DNA of 64,000 nucleotides from Vanrija pseudolonga. Taxonomy: Eukaryota > Basidiomycota > Tremellomycetes > Trichosporonales > Trichosporonaceae. Below the pieces are notes generated by a model that saw nothing but the letters and a program-made list of their open reading frames with translations, was not told the origin of the DNA and searched no databases. A program made the position numbers and the translations under genes. The DNA is taken from contig NC_085852.1 of NCBI RefSeq assembly GCF_020906515.1, positions 868,001-932,000 of the forward strand, read 5' to 3'. This document shows positions 1-11,091 of this stretch, one piece after another. Position 1 is the first letter of the stretch; each line of letters begins with the position of its first letter.

Positions 1-411
1 TGGCGCTGGGAGGACCGGGTATTCTACAGGGCTCTGGCTGTAGGGGGCATACTGGGATGCGTTTGGGACAGATGGCGACAGGAAGAACTGGTTGAACACA
101 GGCTCAGTGTAGTGCTGCTGGTAAAGGTGAGGCGCGGGTGAGCCATGGGAGGATGAGGGGTTGTCGTTGGCAAGATAGGCTGCGTTGGAAGGGAGATGGA
201 GCTCTGGGTGGGGAAGTTGGCGATCGAGAGCCGAGTGGCCTGCCAGGGGCATTGTGATGTGTGAAGCCTGTCGGGGTGTCGAGCTATTGTAGGATATCTC
301 CTGGTGATGCTGGCGATCAACAGTTGCCATTGGCATTACATGGCCGTGGTGAGGGTTTTGGCGAGAGGTGGAACTATCGTAAGATAGCTGGTTGGGATGG
401 TGGGACACCAT
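1..411 (-). CDS. N-terminal part of a His/Gln/Ser/Pro-rich protein (runs off left edge)
   Basis: An open frame of 137 codons runs from an ATG at 411 to base 1 without a stop, so only the start of the protein is here. It is rich in His, Gln, Ser, Pro and Asn, with two similar segments near the start (QLSYDSSTSRQ and EISYNSSTPRQ). No domain falls inside the window. Such low-complexity N-termini, together with a very long upstream region, are common in fungal transcription factors, but that is inference. An in-frame TAA lies two codons upstream of the ATG, and the bases just before the ATG could also be a splice acceptor (CCTAAAG), so this may be an internal exon. Coding is supported by G/C-ending codons across the frame. 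The product name is unknown. Confidence 0.55.
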   Translation of the reverse strand, partial: MVSHHPNQLSYDSSTSRQNPHHGHVMPMATVDRQHHQEISYNSSTPRQASHITMPLAGHSALDRQLPHPELHLPSNAAYLANDNPSSSHGSPAPHLYQQHYTEPVFNQFFLSPSVPNASQYAPYSQSPVEYPVLPAP

Positions 412-3400
412 GCTTTAGGAGGTTCTGACAAAAGAGTTCGGCGACTCGAGTGACTTGTAACGCGTCGGATGCCAAGATCGGAGGTCCTACCTGTTCGAGT
501 TAGCCACGGTCGGGGACGGTAGTGCGTGTCGCTCACAGGGAAAGAAGCAAGAGGGGTGTGGCACTGCCATGTAGAATGGGGTTTGGTGCCACGTGGGTTG
601 GGTTGATGACCAAACGATCGGTATTCGACACAGTCGCAGGAGAGTGAAGGAGTCGTGAAAGCAACCCCGAGAGTGGTGTGGTGAGGAGATGGAGCGAGTG
701 AAGCGGTCGGCAAGCAGAGGGGCATGCAGTGTCAGCTCCACGGCGTAGCTGGAGTACAGTGCTGGCCAGTGCTGGGCGAACCAGCGCGCCAGCAGTGCCT
801 CGTGAGGGGCAGGATGACTCACACGATCAACTGGGAAAGGACAAAAAGGAACGAGTAGTTCCAGAACGACGACAAGGGTGTGTGTGGTTGCAATATCGAG
901 GGTGGACAAGGACAATCTCTGTCAACGGAGGGGGAGATGAAAGATAAAGGGGTGTTTGCAAGCTCCTGTAGTGACCCCCGTCGGTGAGATGGGGGCACAC
1001 AAAGGGGCTCTGTGGCACCTTCTCACTTTGGCCGGCCAGAGCGGTCGATACGCTTGAGCTGGACTCGACGTTTTGGGTAGGTGTACGGTGCGTAGGGGAA
1101 ACAACAGGGGCCTATGATCGAGGTGGACACTGAAGTGGGCCGGCTTGTGTGTTTACCCAGTGTGGGTTGTTTGGGTCTGCTTGGATGTCACGATGTGGGA
1201 CGAGGACGCGTCGCAAGCCAGCCTGCTGTAACGTCTGTCGGCGTGTTTGTGTCCAGAAGGCGGTTGCTGCTTCTGCCGGTGGGTGGGTGGGTTGGAGGAG
1301 AGATGGGACGGGGTCCTTTCAGGCAAGGCCTAGTTTTTGATGAGAGTGTGTGAGGTTGGATGACGAGTGGGTCCAAAAGGAATGGGTCAACCTGAAGGTA
1401 TGCCGGTGAAGGGGGGTGGAGGCAGGAGTGGGAAGGAGGGGGATGGGACGAGGGAGGGGGGGCAGCAAGGACGAGGAAGAAAGAGTGTGTCAAGTTTGAA
1501 TGCCAGTGTGGGAGTGTCAGTCCCTTTTGGACGAAGAGATTGGAGGGGGGGAGGGAGAGACGAGGGTGGGTTGGAGCAAGTGTTGACGCGATTCAAGTAG
1601 TCGCGTCAAAACAGACAATGACGACTTTTTCCTCTGTGCAGAGTGGGGGTGTATCGAGTGGGCGGGGGTGGGTGTGAGGGTCGTCGCGAGGGACGGCGCG
1701 CGCGCCCGGTCGGCCGTGTCGGTGGGTTTGTGCTGTTAATGCTGCTGCTGTCGCGCGCGCCGGCTGTGCTGTGCAGACTCACGGCCGTTTGGGTCGATGC
1801 GATCCAATGGATCCCTTGCCTTGGCCCTGCCCGTCATCGCGTCCGTCCGTCCTCGTTCACGCTCGCCCCCTGCCGGCCCTGCTCGTCAGTCAGCTGCTGC
1901 TCTTGCTTTGCTACTGGACCTTGCAGCCTGCCGACGCTGGCTTTTTTTTGCTTGCCTGCGTCGCCCGCGACGGCAGAACCGACAGCACAATCGGCGTCTC
2001 ATGGGCCAGGCATACATGGGCTCTGTGCACCTCCTTCAGGCCCGAGTCTGAGCGTCGAGCGCTGCCCTGCGCCCAGGAGCTAGTTGGTTCCTCGGCGCGC
2101 CTCGCTGCGGCGCTCTGCCAGGTCCCCGCACTGGGCCATCCATGTCCTCGTGTCATTGACGACGGGGGACCGAGCGCCAAAACGATGTGAGTGAGTGTGT
2201 GTGCGTGTGTGTGTTTGGTCCGGGTCACTCTTTGCTTCTCGCGCGCGCACGACCAGTCTCTAGCCACGCTCAGGCGCTTAGGCCCAGTGGGGACGGCGCC
2301 TTGCCTCGTGACGCCGCCCCTGCGCCCCCCGCCCGTCTCTCTGTCATGGATGGGAGGAGGCAGCCTATTTCGGATGGGGCGTCGTTGCCGGCGCTTGGGC
2401 CTCGTCGTTTTGGCTTCTTGCTCGGATCAGAGCAGTGTGCGCAGTGTCGTGCTCCCTCCCCCCTTTTCAGGATCTCGACAGTGGTGGTCTGTGCTGCGCT
2501 TCCCCAAAGGAACAGTGACGCTCTCGACACGTTGCAGTAGAGGCTTGACATGGCTTGACGTGGCTGACGGGGGGCTTGCAATGCATGCTTGGGGTTGTCT
2601 GCCCGCGAGTACTGCAGCCTCTCTTCCCCAGCCCCTCAGATGCGTGCTTGTTTGCCTCGTGGATCTGGTCGGTTCAACATCAAAGTTCTATTTGGCGCCG
2701 GGCCGACCGACGTCAATCAAAACCGCCACTCCGTTGCCGTGCTTCGCCCGGCGCCACCCCGCCAGAAACATGGCAAGCCTCGTTTTTGCTACACTCCTCC
2801 ACTTGGCAAGCAGCAGCCAGCTCGCAGCTTGTTCCATTACTCTTCAGATCTCCGACATGCTGCCCCCCCCCCCCCCCCCGCGCGACAAAACAACAAACAA
2901 TGATGCAACAGACGACGCCAGCTGCGCCACAATGGCGTGCACATGACAAACATGTTACTGCATATGATTTGGGTGGAACGTCCGTTACGCGGCGATCGTG
3001 GTGTACAACAGATTGGAGGCCGCGTCTCGCTCGCGAACCAAGCGGGGCGTGCGGGATGTTCGAACTGAGGCCCTGGGCGCGCCGGCGCTGGTGCTGGAGG
3101 CGCGAGGTTGGGAGGGAGAGGTCGAGGGAGCTAGCCAGGTGGGAATGGAGAGCGCAAATGTTGACGCGATGGTGAATGATGCAAACCAGTGCAGTTGGGC
3201 AGCTGGTTGAACGTGATCAGCAGAGCGGCCTGTGCCACAGGGTACGATCTGCTCTGCCGGTCGTGATGATGGGTACATGGTAGGGGTGGTAGGGGTTGTG
3301 ATTGGGATGTGTTGGGGCACCAGGGTGAAGAGTGTCGAGTCGACCGACGAGGAGGAGGAAGGCACAAGGCACGTTGGTGCAGTGTTGAGCAGAGGCCTCC

Positions 3401-4944
3401 TCGGTGGCAAGAGGGGTGCTCATGGGCGTGCAGGGCGCGTCACATCAGAGGCAGAGGTAGCAGCTGCAGGTGCAGTAGCAGTGCTTGGTCGGTACGCCGA
3501 GTCCTGGTGGCCACCACGGTTGCGGTATGCGTTGAAGACGCCATAGACGAGGTCGGCGAACTGGGGGCAGACGTGCTCGCTGGGTGGCGTGCCACCACGC
3601 TGGTGGAGGGCGGGGGCAGAGTGCGCTGATGGGCGACGGTGCTGGCTAACAGGCGCTGCTGACAATGTGGCGGTGATGGGCATTGCGGTAGATGAAGAAG
3701 CTGTTGACGTGGTGCACGAGCAAGTGGAAGACGTTGACATGTAGTAGTTGTCGCGGGGCTGGTGTGTGTTGTGCGGCGGGTCACCTGTTCACAGGCTATG
3801 TAGTTGGGTGGCCAAGTCGATCGGTGGGGTGGTGGGGTGGATATAGCGTGGTCGGCAGTCGGAGCTGGCCGAATGCGGGAGTGGGGCTGGGTGGAGGGGG
3901 GGTTGGTGGAGTGGTTCGCGTTGTTGTTGACGATCTTCGTCAACAAAAGAGATGCAGAAAGTGGCCTGATCAAGTATGCAAGAACAGGAAGATCGCCTTG
4001 GCGTCGTGCTGTTATGAATGATTCTGGCAACTGGGGGCTCTGGGGTGGAACGACGACCTTGTTGCACACGAGCTCCATGATAAATCCATCCCAGCAATTT
4101 GTAGTGGACAACATTGGTCGGATGAACCCGAAGTGTTATTGCGAGATATGGCGAATAGCGCTCGCTTTGTCCCGGTCAACAGTGGACCGCTCCCTGCACG
4201 AAGAATCACGCTGACAGAGGCTTCCCAGCGTCCCGACTCGGCCAATCAAATGCAAGCTAATGGTCAGCATGACCCCATGCTATAACAGTGGTGCATCGTC
4301 GAGAAGGTTCGCCTGATCCTTGCACACGACTGTCTGGGTCCTCGTGTCCTCGCTGGTGGAGCCACATGTGAGTGCAAGCAGAGTTGCATGACGACCTCCG
4401 ACCGTGTTTGGATAACGATTCCCATGGATGCCCATGCCAAGACCACCGACGGATGGTTACGACAGTCTTCCCAGAGCTTGACCATCCATGGCTGCCGCTT
4501 GTGGTGGGCGAGTGGTGATGGGCTTTCCCAGGCGTGCATGCCGCCGGATGCGAATGTTTCACGCCTAATTTCATCTCATCGGCCCCGAAAATGGATCGAC
4601 TATGGGCCAGGTAGCGGCGGCAAATTGGCCGGCCAGGCAGATTGATTCGAGATGGATTTTGGATTGCTTGCGGACAGTGCGCGCTTTCCGCCGCCAGATG
4701 GTTTACTCAGCCTGACTTCTCAAGCCCTGACTGCTACACCCAGTGGGCGCGGCACGGTTACGAAGCAAGCAAGCGCTGGGCATCCATGACCATCAAGAGA
4801 CTTTTGCCTCGACTCGTTTGACCACCCGCTCACTCTGCTCTTCACCAACAGCATTCTCTGCATTACACACAGCTTCAGCAGCAGCGTCTTAAAGCCGAGC
4901 ACCTCGCACCTCACACCTCCATCGCCCAACCCACACCCCACGCA
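412..4944. other. Long gene-free region (leader or intergenic)
   Basis: About 4.5 kb separate the left-edge gene from DRE2. I see no conserved protein. The plus strand has long purine/G-rich stretches (roughly 1370-1600), so the minus strand is pyrimidine-rich, as expected for a long 5' leader of the left-edge gene. There is a run of about 15 C near 2866. One minus-strand frame (3420-3786) has a coding-like look and is listed separately. The last 200 bases presumably hold the DRE2 promoter. Confidence 0.5.
3420..3786 (-). other. Possible hidden exon or leader ORF
   Basis: Reading leftward from an acceptor-like ACAG at about 3787, one frame is open to a TGA at 3420 and contains an ATG at 3740. 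The middle of the translation (HVCPQFADLVYGVFNAYRN) is not low-complexity and uses G/C-ending codons like real genes in this window. It could be an exon of a gene upstream of, or continuous with, the left-edge gene, a leader ORF, or chance. I do not recognise it and cannot place partner exons. Confidence 0.2.
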
Positions 4945-5949
4945 ATGACCGTTCCAGGCCAGTCCAAGCAGGCCGTCGTCGTCGGCTCGCTCGACCGCGC
5001 AGATGACTACCAGCGCATCCTGGGCGAGCTCAAGGCCGCCCAGACCAACGTGTCCAACGAGATGGTCGACCGCATTCTCGACAATGGTGAGAACATGCCA
5101 TTGACGCCGCGCCGTGCCGTTTGCTAACCCAGCCCTCAGCTACCACCTTCCCCGCCACCCCCATCGCTATCCACCTCGTCCTCCCCCTCCCCCTGCCTGC
5201 GGCGCTCTACTCGCGCATCCCCGCCTCGACCGAGGTCTTCGTCCACCTGCCCCAGGGAGCGACCGCCGACGCCGTCTCGGCCGCCTTCACTCAGAGCGGC
5301 TTTACCGCCGGCCCCGCTCAGGCCTCGTCCTCGGTCGTCGCCTTCACGTCGGCTGCCGGTGCCGGCGCGGCCTCGTCGTCGTCAGCCCCCGCGCCTGCCG
5401 TCAAGCTAGCCGCTCGCTCGCTTGGGCTGAAGCGCAGCGCCAACAAGACGTCCAAGGCCGCCATCTGGGCCATCGACTCGCCCCTCCTTGCCGACAACGG
5501 CCGCTCGCTCCTCACCCCCGAGGACAAGCAACGTCCCGAGTGTGTCATCCCCGACACTGACGGCAAGAAGGTCAAGCGCAGGCGCGCGTGCAAGGACTGC
5601 ACCTGTGGCCTTGCCGACCTCGAGCGCGAGGAAGAGGCCCAGTCGTCTGCGGCCATCAAGGAGGCCCAGAGGGCCTTCTTCCTCGAGGGCGACGACGACA
5701 TCCCCGACCACGTCCGCAATGCCACCATTGGCGTCGAGGGTGTCTGGCCCACCGAGTTCCGCGCCGAGGCCAAGAAGACCAGCTCGTGCGGAAGCTGCTA
5801 CCTCGGCGACGCTTTCCGCTGCGGCAGCTGCCCTTACCTTGGTGAGTTGGTTGGCTTCGTCCTCCAGTCAGACAGCGCTAACCATCCCAGGCCTTCCTCC
5901 CTTCAAGCCCGGTGAGAAGGTGCAGCTGTCGATCGGCGACGACCTCTGA
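4945..5949 (+). CDS. DRE2: Dre2/anamorsin, cytosolic Fe-S cluster assembly factor
   Basis: Dre2 works with the diflavin reductase Tah18 at an early electron-transfer step of the cytosolic iron-sulfur assembly (CIA) pathway. Three exons give 300 residues: 4945-5086, 5140-5841 and 5891-5949, with introns of 53 and 49 bases. The diagnostic part is the C-terminal cysteine region: a first cluster ([19 protein letters not shown]) and a second twin-cysteine motif ([19 protein letters not shown]) followed by [11 protein letters not shown], the standard end of the family. The N-terminal part, a methyltransferase-like fold in relatives, is more divergent and joined by an Ala/Ser-rich linker. The ATG was chosen because it opens the first exon and splices in frame to the conserved body. 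It converges with the purine gene to its right. Confidence 0.93.
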
Positions 5950-6267
5950 AGTCCCTGTTCTTCTTGATCTTGTGTGCTCGAATCTGAGCCTCTGTTGTAA
6001 AGACAGCCGAGACAACCCCGCAGCCAAGTCTCGGCCTGTAAAAGCCCAAAACATCGTCGGCGTGTATCACCAACCGCTAGATTAGAACCTACCTGCATTG
6101 CAGTGTGTCATGTTACTATAACAATCAATTACAGGGTGGGGCAGAGTGGACTCGTAGACGAAGGCCAAGGAAGCACTCCAGCTGCTAACGATGAGATGGT
6201 CGCATCTTCTACACACACTACCGGCCTGGCCTGGTCCAGCCTTGATTGCGTTGTTCCCAAAATCTAT
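5950..6267. other. Convergent 3' spacer
   Basis: Short spacer between the DRE2 stop and the ADE8 stop on the opposite strand. It presumably holds both 3' untranslated regions. Nothing else is seen. Confidence 0.6.
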
Positions 6268-7204
6268 CTACAGCACACGCTCGAGCTTGTCCGCGATGTC
6301 CTCCTTGGCCTCCGTGGCCTCCTCCTTGGTCTCCTCCTTGGTCTCGGCACCAACCAGCTGCAGCTTCTCCAGCTCGTCGAGAATGAGACGGGCGCCCTCG
6401 ACGATAATCTCGTGCTCGACCGAGTGTATCCTCTGCTCGAGGTCCTCGATCTTGTCCTCGGTCTTGATGTCGACGTTGCGGACAACAAGGGGCTCGCCAC
6501 GGTCAACCTCCTTGATGACACGGTGGATCATGACGCCCGTGTGCTTGATCTCGTCCTTCTGGAACGCCTCGAACGCGCGGCCGATGGCGTTGGCGCCGTC
6601 GAACGCGCCGGGCAGAGCCGGGTGGAGGTTGATACAGGGGATGGGGAACGCCTGCTTGAGGGGCGGCGTTGGGAGGGCCGCGTCCTGGGGGTGCAGCGAC
6701 GACGAGGGCGGGTGGTGGGGCTCGGTAGCGCCCGCAATCTCAGTCTTGGTCGGCGGAGGGAGGGCGGGGGCGGCGGGCGGCGGCGTGGTGCCGTTGAGAA
6801 TGTCGAGGAACGAGTCGGAGAGGATGTGCATCCAGCCGGCAAGCACGACAATGTCCGGGCGCGACTCAAGGACGCGGCGGGCGACCTCGGCGTCATAGTT
6901 GACGCGCGAAGATCCGGGGTTGCGGTTCAGAAAAGTCTTGAGCGCACAGACCGAGGTCGGGACGGGGGGCGACGCGTTGGCGGCGCGCTCGAGGCCGTAC
7001 GCGTTCGATCTCGACGACAGCACGTACGTCACCTGCGCGTTGGGGAGCTTGTCGGTGAGCGAGGCATCGAGGAGCGCCTGGAGGTTGGAGCCTGCGGTGT
7101 GAGCTGAGTTCGCAAGCTGTGTTCAACTCACCCGAGCCAGAGATCAGGACCGTGATGCGCCTGATGCGCTTCTCGGGGGTGATGGTCTCGGTCAAGGTCG
7201 GCAT
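6268..7204 (-). CDS. ADE8: Phosphoribosylglycinamide formyltransferase (GAR transformylase)
   Basis: It transfers a formyl group from 10-formyl-THF to GAR, the third step of de novo purine synthesis. Two exons (7204-7132 and 7091-6268; 40-base intron) encode 298 residues. Exon 1 carries the start of the phosphate loop (ITVLISGSG), completed across the junction as GSNLQALLDA. The catalytic triad region is visible: INLHPALPG (Asn and His) and HTGVMIHRVIKEVDRGEPLV (Asp). Unlike bacterial PurN, a proline-rich insertion of about 45 residues (roughly PPPAAPALPPPTK to PTPPLKQAF) sits between the LAGWMHILSDSFLDIL strand and INLHPALPG. The C-terminus is Glu/Lys/Ala-rich. Divergent from the next gene, with about 600 bases between starts. 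Confidence 0.93.
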
Positions 7205-7812
7205 GGTGGTGCTTTTGGCCGTGTTGGGAGGACGCCGACTGTCCAGGTGGTGGGTTATGAAGTCTACCGCGAAGGCAAAGTCGCTTGGACTGGCGGTTTG
7301 GTTCCCAACTTTCTGTAATTCTGCTTCTTGCTACATGGGTGTGCCGATAACGTATATCGCTCGTGGCCCGCGTGATTAGGGGCGACTTGAAATTACTAAT
7401 GACGTGTAGAATTTTTGAATAAGCTCACGACTAATCCGTCCGCACCGGCCTAAGCTGGCAGCTGGCTGCTGGCTGCTGCTGCCTGGCTGCCCATCTCCCA
7501 CTCGCTCATTGTCCGTTTTAGCCGTCCACAACCCTCCAGTCAAGTCGGTCTACCCACCTCGACCACGGCGCGTCGACAACTACGACCACCACGACTCGAC
7601 CACAGCAGGGCGCGCTACACCGAGCTCATCTCCCTCGCGCGCCCTTTGTTTGAACCTCGGCCCCGGGACCCAGCTCTGCACAACGTCCGACAGGTGCTGA
7701 CAGACTGGGCTCGCGGAAGCACACCCGCGGCAGCCAGGACGATCCGCGTCTCCCATCTCGGTTCGACCGACCGACCACCGTCCAACGAGCAAACTGCTTG
7801 CTGTAGCGGACC
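7205..7812. promoter_or_regulatory. Divergent intergenic region ADE8 / His-Cys-rich gene
   Basis: About 610 bases between two divergent starts, presumably holding both promoters and leaders. It is more AT-rich around 7370-7440 than the flanking genes. I find no clear TATA box and no gene. A C/G-rich leader precedes the ATG at 7813. Confidence 0.45.
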
Positions 7813-9238
7813 ATGGGTCGCTCAAAGCCACGCACCAACAAGCGACCGCCACCCAAGCCCAACCGCAGGGGCACGACAACACCGAGCCCGGTACCAGGTC
7901 ACGCGGCCTCACCGTCGGCCGGCGGGGGCGGCGCCGCACCGCTAGCTTCGCCTCCGTACCTTGACCCTGCGACCACGCCGCTCTTTCCACCAGCGTCGGC
8001 CCTTGACCCGACAGACCCGTCGTTCTCGTCGGCGTTCCAGAGCTGGTCCACATCGGCGCTGTCGCAGCTCGGGCAGCTCCCCCGGCTTACACCATCGCAG
8101 CTATCCGCAATCGCGGGGGCGGCGGCTGGAGTGGGAGATGCCGGCCTGTTTAGCGCCGCTGCGGCCGGCGGAGGTGTCGGCCTCGGTGGTGCTCCAGGCC
8201 AAGGACTCCCGATTGATCTCCCTGCGAGCTTGGCGGCGCTGTTCGAGGCCAAGCTCACGCTCGACCGGGAAAAGGCCAAGCTCATGCGAATGCAGAAGGA
8301 ACTCAAGGGGTACCGAGAAGGCGTTGCGGCGGTCGGAGGCGCCGCAGCTGGTGTCGGAGCGACAGCAGCACCCGCCGTGGTTGCCAAGGGCAAGGAACGA
8401 GTAGAGCCTTTGCCCGTGGAAGACGAGCTGGGCGAGTGCACGTGCGGACGGAATGGGTAAGCAGAGGGAGGGAGCAGCTCGGACCGAGTTCTGGAAGACG
8501 ACTTTTGCTGACTTTTTTGCAGCCACTCGCATGAGTACCCAGCGTCGACGCACAGCGAGTCGGATGAGTACTATTACTACGATACCGAGGACGAGTGTTG
8601 CGACTGCTGCTCTCACGACCATTCCTATGTCGAGTGCGACCACGAACCCGGCACTTGCACTTGTGATATCGCCGAGATCGACAATGATGAAGACATAGAC
8701 GACGACGAAGACGACGTACATGGGCACCAACACCATCATCATCATCATCACCACCATCACCACCACGGCGAGGTTGACTCGGACGCCGACGAGTACGAGT
8801 ACGACGACGGGCATGGGCACATGTGCGACCATCATCACCACCATGATCACGGCGGCGGACACCGGCATGTGCCCAGCGCCGAGGCTGCGCTAGCTGCTGC
8901 TGCCGCCGACCTGTCGCTATACCCTGCGAATGGGAGCAGCTTGGCGCAGCTGGCGGCGAGAGCAACAGCGGTCCAGCAGCAGCAACAACAGCATCAGCAG
9001 CAGCGTGCGCCGCAAAATTCCTCGGCTCCCTCCGGAGGGCGGAAGCGGCTCGCAGAGGACCCCGAGCGCATGGTGAGTAGCCATTGGCAAATAGTCCTGA
9101 AAATGCGGCCCTGCTGACGCACTGAAGGACGAGGCCGTGCGCGAGCTGTTCAACTGGATCAAGGCGGTCGTATGGACCATTGAGCAGGCAGCGATTGTTG
9201 CAGGCCGGCGCGGCTGGACCGCTGCCGAGGCACGATAA
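7813..9238 (+). CDS. His/Cys-rich low-complexity protein of unknown function
   Basis: Three exons (7813-8456, 8523-9072, 9128-9238) give 434 residues. The start, MGRSKPRTNKRPPPKPNRRG, is basic, followed by an Ala/Gly/Pro-rich stretch and a predicted helix around EAKLTLDREKAKLMRMQKEL. The middle has a cysteine-rich cluster (CTCGRNG; then DEYYYYDTEDECCDCCSHDH; CDHEPGTCTCD), then a long acidic and histidine tract with a run of about 12 His and further HH repeats, then a Gln-rich segment. The last exon ends in a short hydrophobic helix region (FNWIKAVVWTIEQAAIV). The spacing of Cys and His suggests metal binding, but this is inference. It might be a distant relative of stress-response proteins such as Nst1, which I cannot establish. 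Splice junctions keep the frame and fit local signals. Confidence 0.75.
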
Positions 9239-9930
9239 GCGCAGCGCCGTGTGGCGAGGCGTGAGTTACCGTCGTATGCGCGGCGGCAGCGCCGACGCCA
9301 GCAGTCCGAGCCGAGCCCCCGCCGCCGCGCTACACGCCGTGACCACGTCCACATGCCGCAGGGGTGCCACTGCGCCACATGCTTCTCGCCAAGACACGCA
9401 TCCGCCCGTGCGCGGCGCGGCACCTTGTCTCCAGCCTTTGCGGCACCCCTCATTGAGCCTATGCCCTGGGCTAGGCTTGTGCTTTGCTCTGTTTTCTTGC
9501 CTTGCCCTTGCCCTATAAGCCAGTCTGTTCCATCTGCTGCCCACCACCCCCCACGCACGCACTGTACCAACCATACCACGTATCATCCGGCCGCGGCCGG
9601 CACATGCTGCAGTAGATTCACTGCGTTGAATGCATCATCATTGCACTGAGCGGAGCGAGTGCGGCGGGGGCGGCGGGGGCGGCGGGGGCGGCAAGGGCCG
9701 CACGCGAGCAGGTGGAAGTCGGAGGCAGCCACAGCTCAGTGCTTGCTTGGCCGGGTGCCACGGTGGAGTGCAGTGGCGTGCCCGGCGGCGCGGTGGAGTG
9801 GAGGTCGGCCAGCAGCGGGACACGCGTCCTCGACTCTCGCTACCACGCCGTGCCGATATTTCGCATTCTCTCACTCCCACCATCCCACACGCCACCATAC
9901 AACCACCACCTGACCAGTAACAGCAGCGAT
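9239..9930. other. Intergenic, GC-rich repeats
   Basis: About 690 bases between two plus-strand genes. It contains a short GGCGGGGGC tandem at about 9662-9693 and CA/CT-rich leader sequence just before the next ATG. No gene seen. Confidence 0.5.
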
Positions 9931-10899
9931 ATGTCCTCGTCGACCCCCGAAGGCGGCGGCAGCGGCACGGGCACGGGCCGCCCACGCAGCCCCTCCCCAG
10001 CAGCTCCCGACTACGCTCCGCGCCCGGCCCCAGGCACATTCGACGAGTTTATCGCCCAGGTCGACGCGACGGCCGACGCGGGGGGCAGTGTCATTGTCGA
10101 CGCAGACCTGTACGAGGAGATCTTTGCGCGCATTCCAGTGGGGTGAGTACCGTGGGGGGGGGGGTGGGGGGGCAGCAGCGGCAGGTGTGTGTGGGATCCA
10201 AGGCAACCCGAGCTGCCTCGTCGAATTCTTGGCGGCGGGCGGGCGATAAGAGTCGCCAGAGCACTCATCGCGCGACCTCACCCACCGCCCACTCACTTTT
10301 CCACACCCACACCATGTCACTCTTCCGCCACCGGCCCCAGCCCCTCTCCCTGCGCCGCTGGGCAGCAGCAGCCCAGTCCCGACCCCGCGCTGACAAGGGG
10401 AAACACAGCGTCGGCGCGCGCGACGCCTTCATCGCGAGCCTCAAGCGGCCCGCCGCGCCACCACAGGCAGACGAGGCGTGCCCCGTCTGCCTGCAGAGCC
10501 TCGTGTCCATCGAGACGGAGGAGGAGTACGCCCTCGCCTCGGAACACTACTTTGGCGACACGGACGCGCTCGGCCTCCGCGCGCTCCCGTGTCCCGCGCA
10601 GCATGTCGTCTGTGCCCGCTGTGCGCGCGAGTGGCTCACCAGGGTGGGTTGGAAGTGTGGTGGAGTTGGGTTGGGACGTAGCTCACGCAACGACACAGAA
10701 CAACTCGTGCCCCATGTGCCGTGCCGTCGTCGACCCCGACGCCCCTGCCGCGCCGGGCGGCACGGCGACAGTCATCGAGCGCCAGCGACACAGCGAGCAG
10801 ATGCTCGCCCTCTTCCAGGGCCTCTTTGGACCCCGCAGGGAACCACCAGCACCACGAGACGACAGCGGACGCGAGTCGTACGCCGGCATGTACTCGTAG
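9931..10899 (+). CDS. RING-H2 finger protein, likely E3 ubiquitin ligase
   Basis: The core is a C3H2C3-type RING: CPVCLQSLVS, then a spacer, LPCPAQHVVCARCAREWL, and after the intron NNSCPMCRAVV. RING proteins of this type usually recruit E2 enzymes for ubiquitin transfer; the substrate is unknown. The gene model uses exons 9931-10142, 10253-10643 and 10699-10899 (267 residues). The second intron (10644-10698) is well supported because it restores the last Cys pair. The first intron is less certain: an alternative start at 10314 (CACACCATG context) would give a 176-residue protein beginning MSLFRHRPQP, leaving the upstream Gly/Ser/Pro-rich exon as a leader ORF. The C-terminus after the RING is Pro/Arg-rich. 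Convergent with the RSC-like gene. Confidence 0.8.
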
Positions 10900-11091
10900 A
10901 GCGCGCGAGCGGGCCAGGCGAGGGAGCCAGGGAGCGAGGGAGCGAGTGACGGCGCAGCCAGTGTGAGCGAGCCAGAGACCCAGTTGTACCAGTCAAAGCA
11001 GGGATCCCGCAGCGGCAGCAGCCAGAACGTAAACGTCATGCATTATTTATCAAGCAGCTCTAAGCCGCTGCCGTCGTCGCCACTGCCTCGT

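Noticed and set aside
6103-7107. Plus-strand frame of 334 codons
   Set aside because: Antisense to ADE8, which has intact catalytic motifs.
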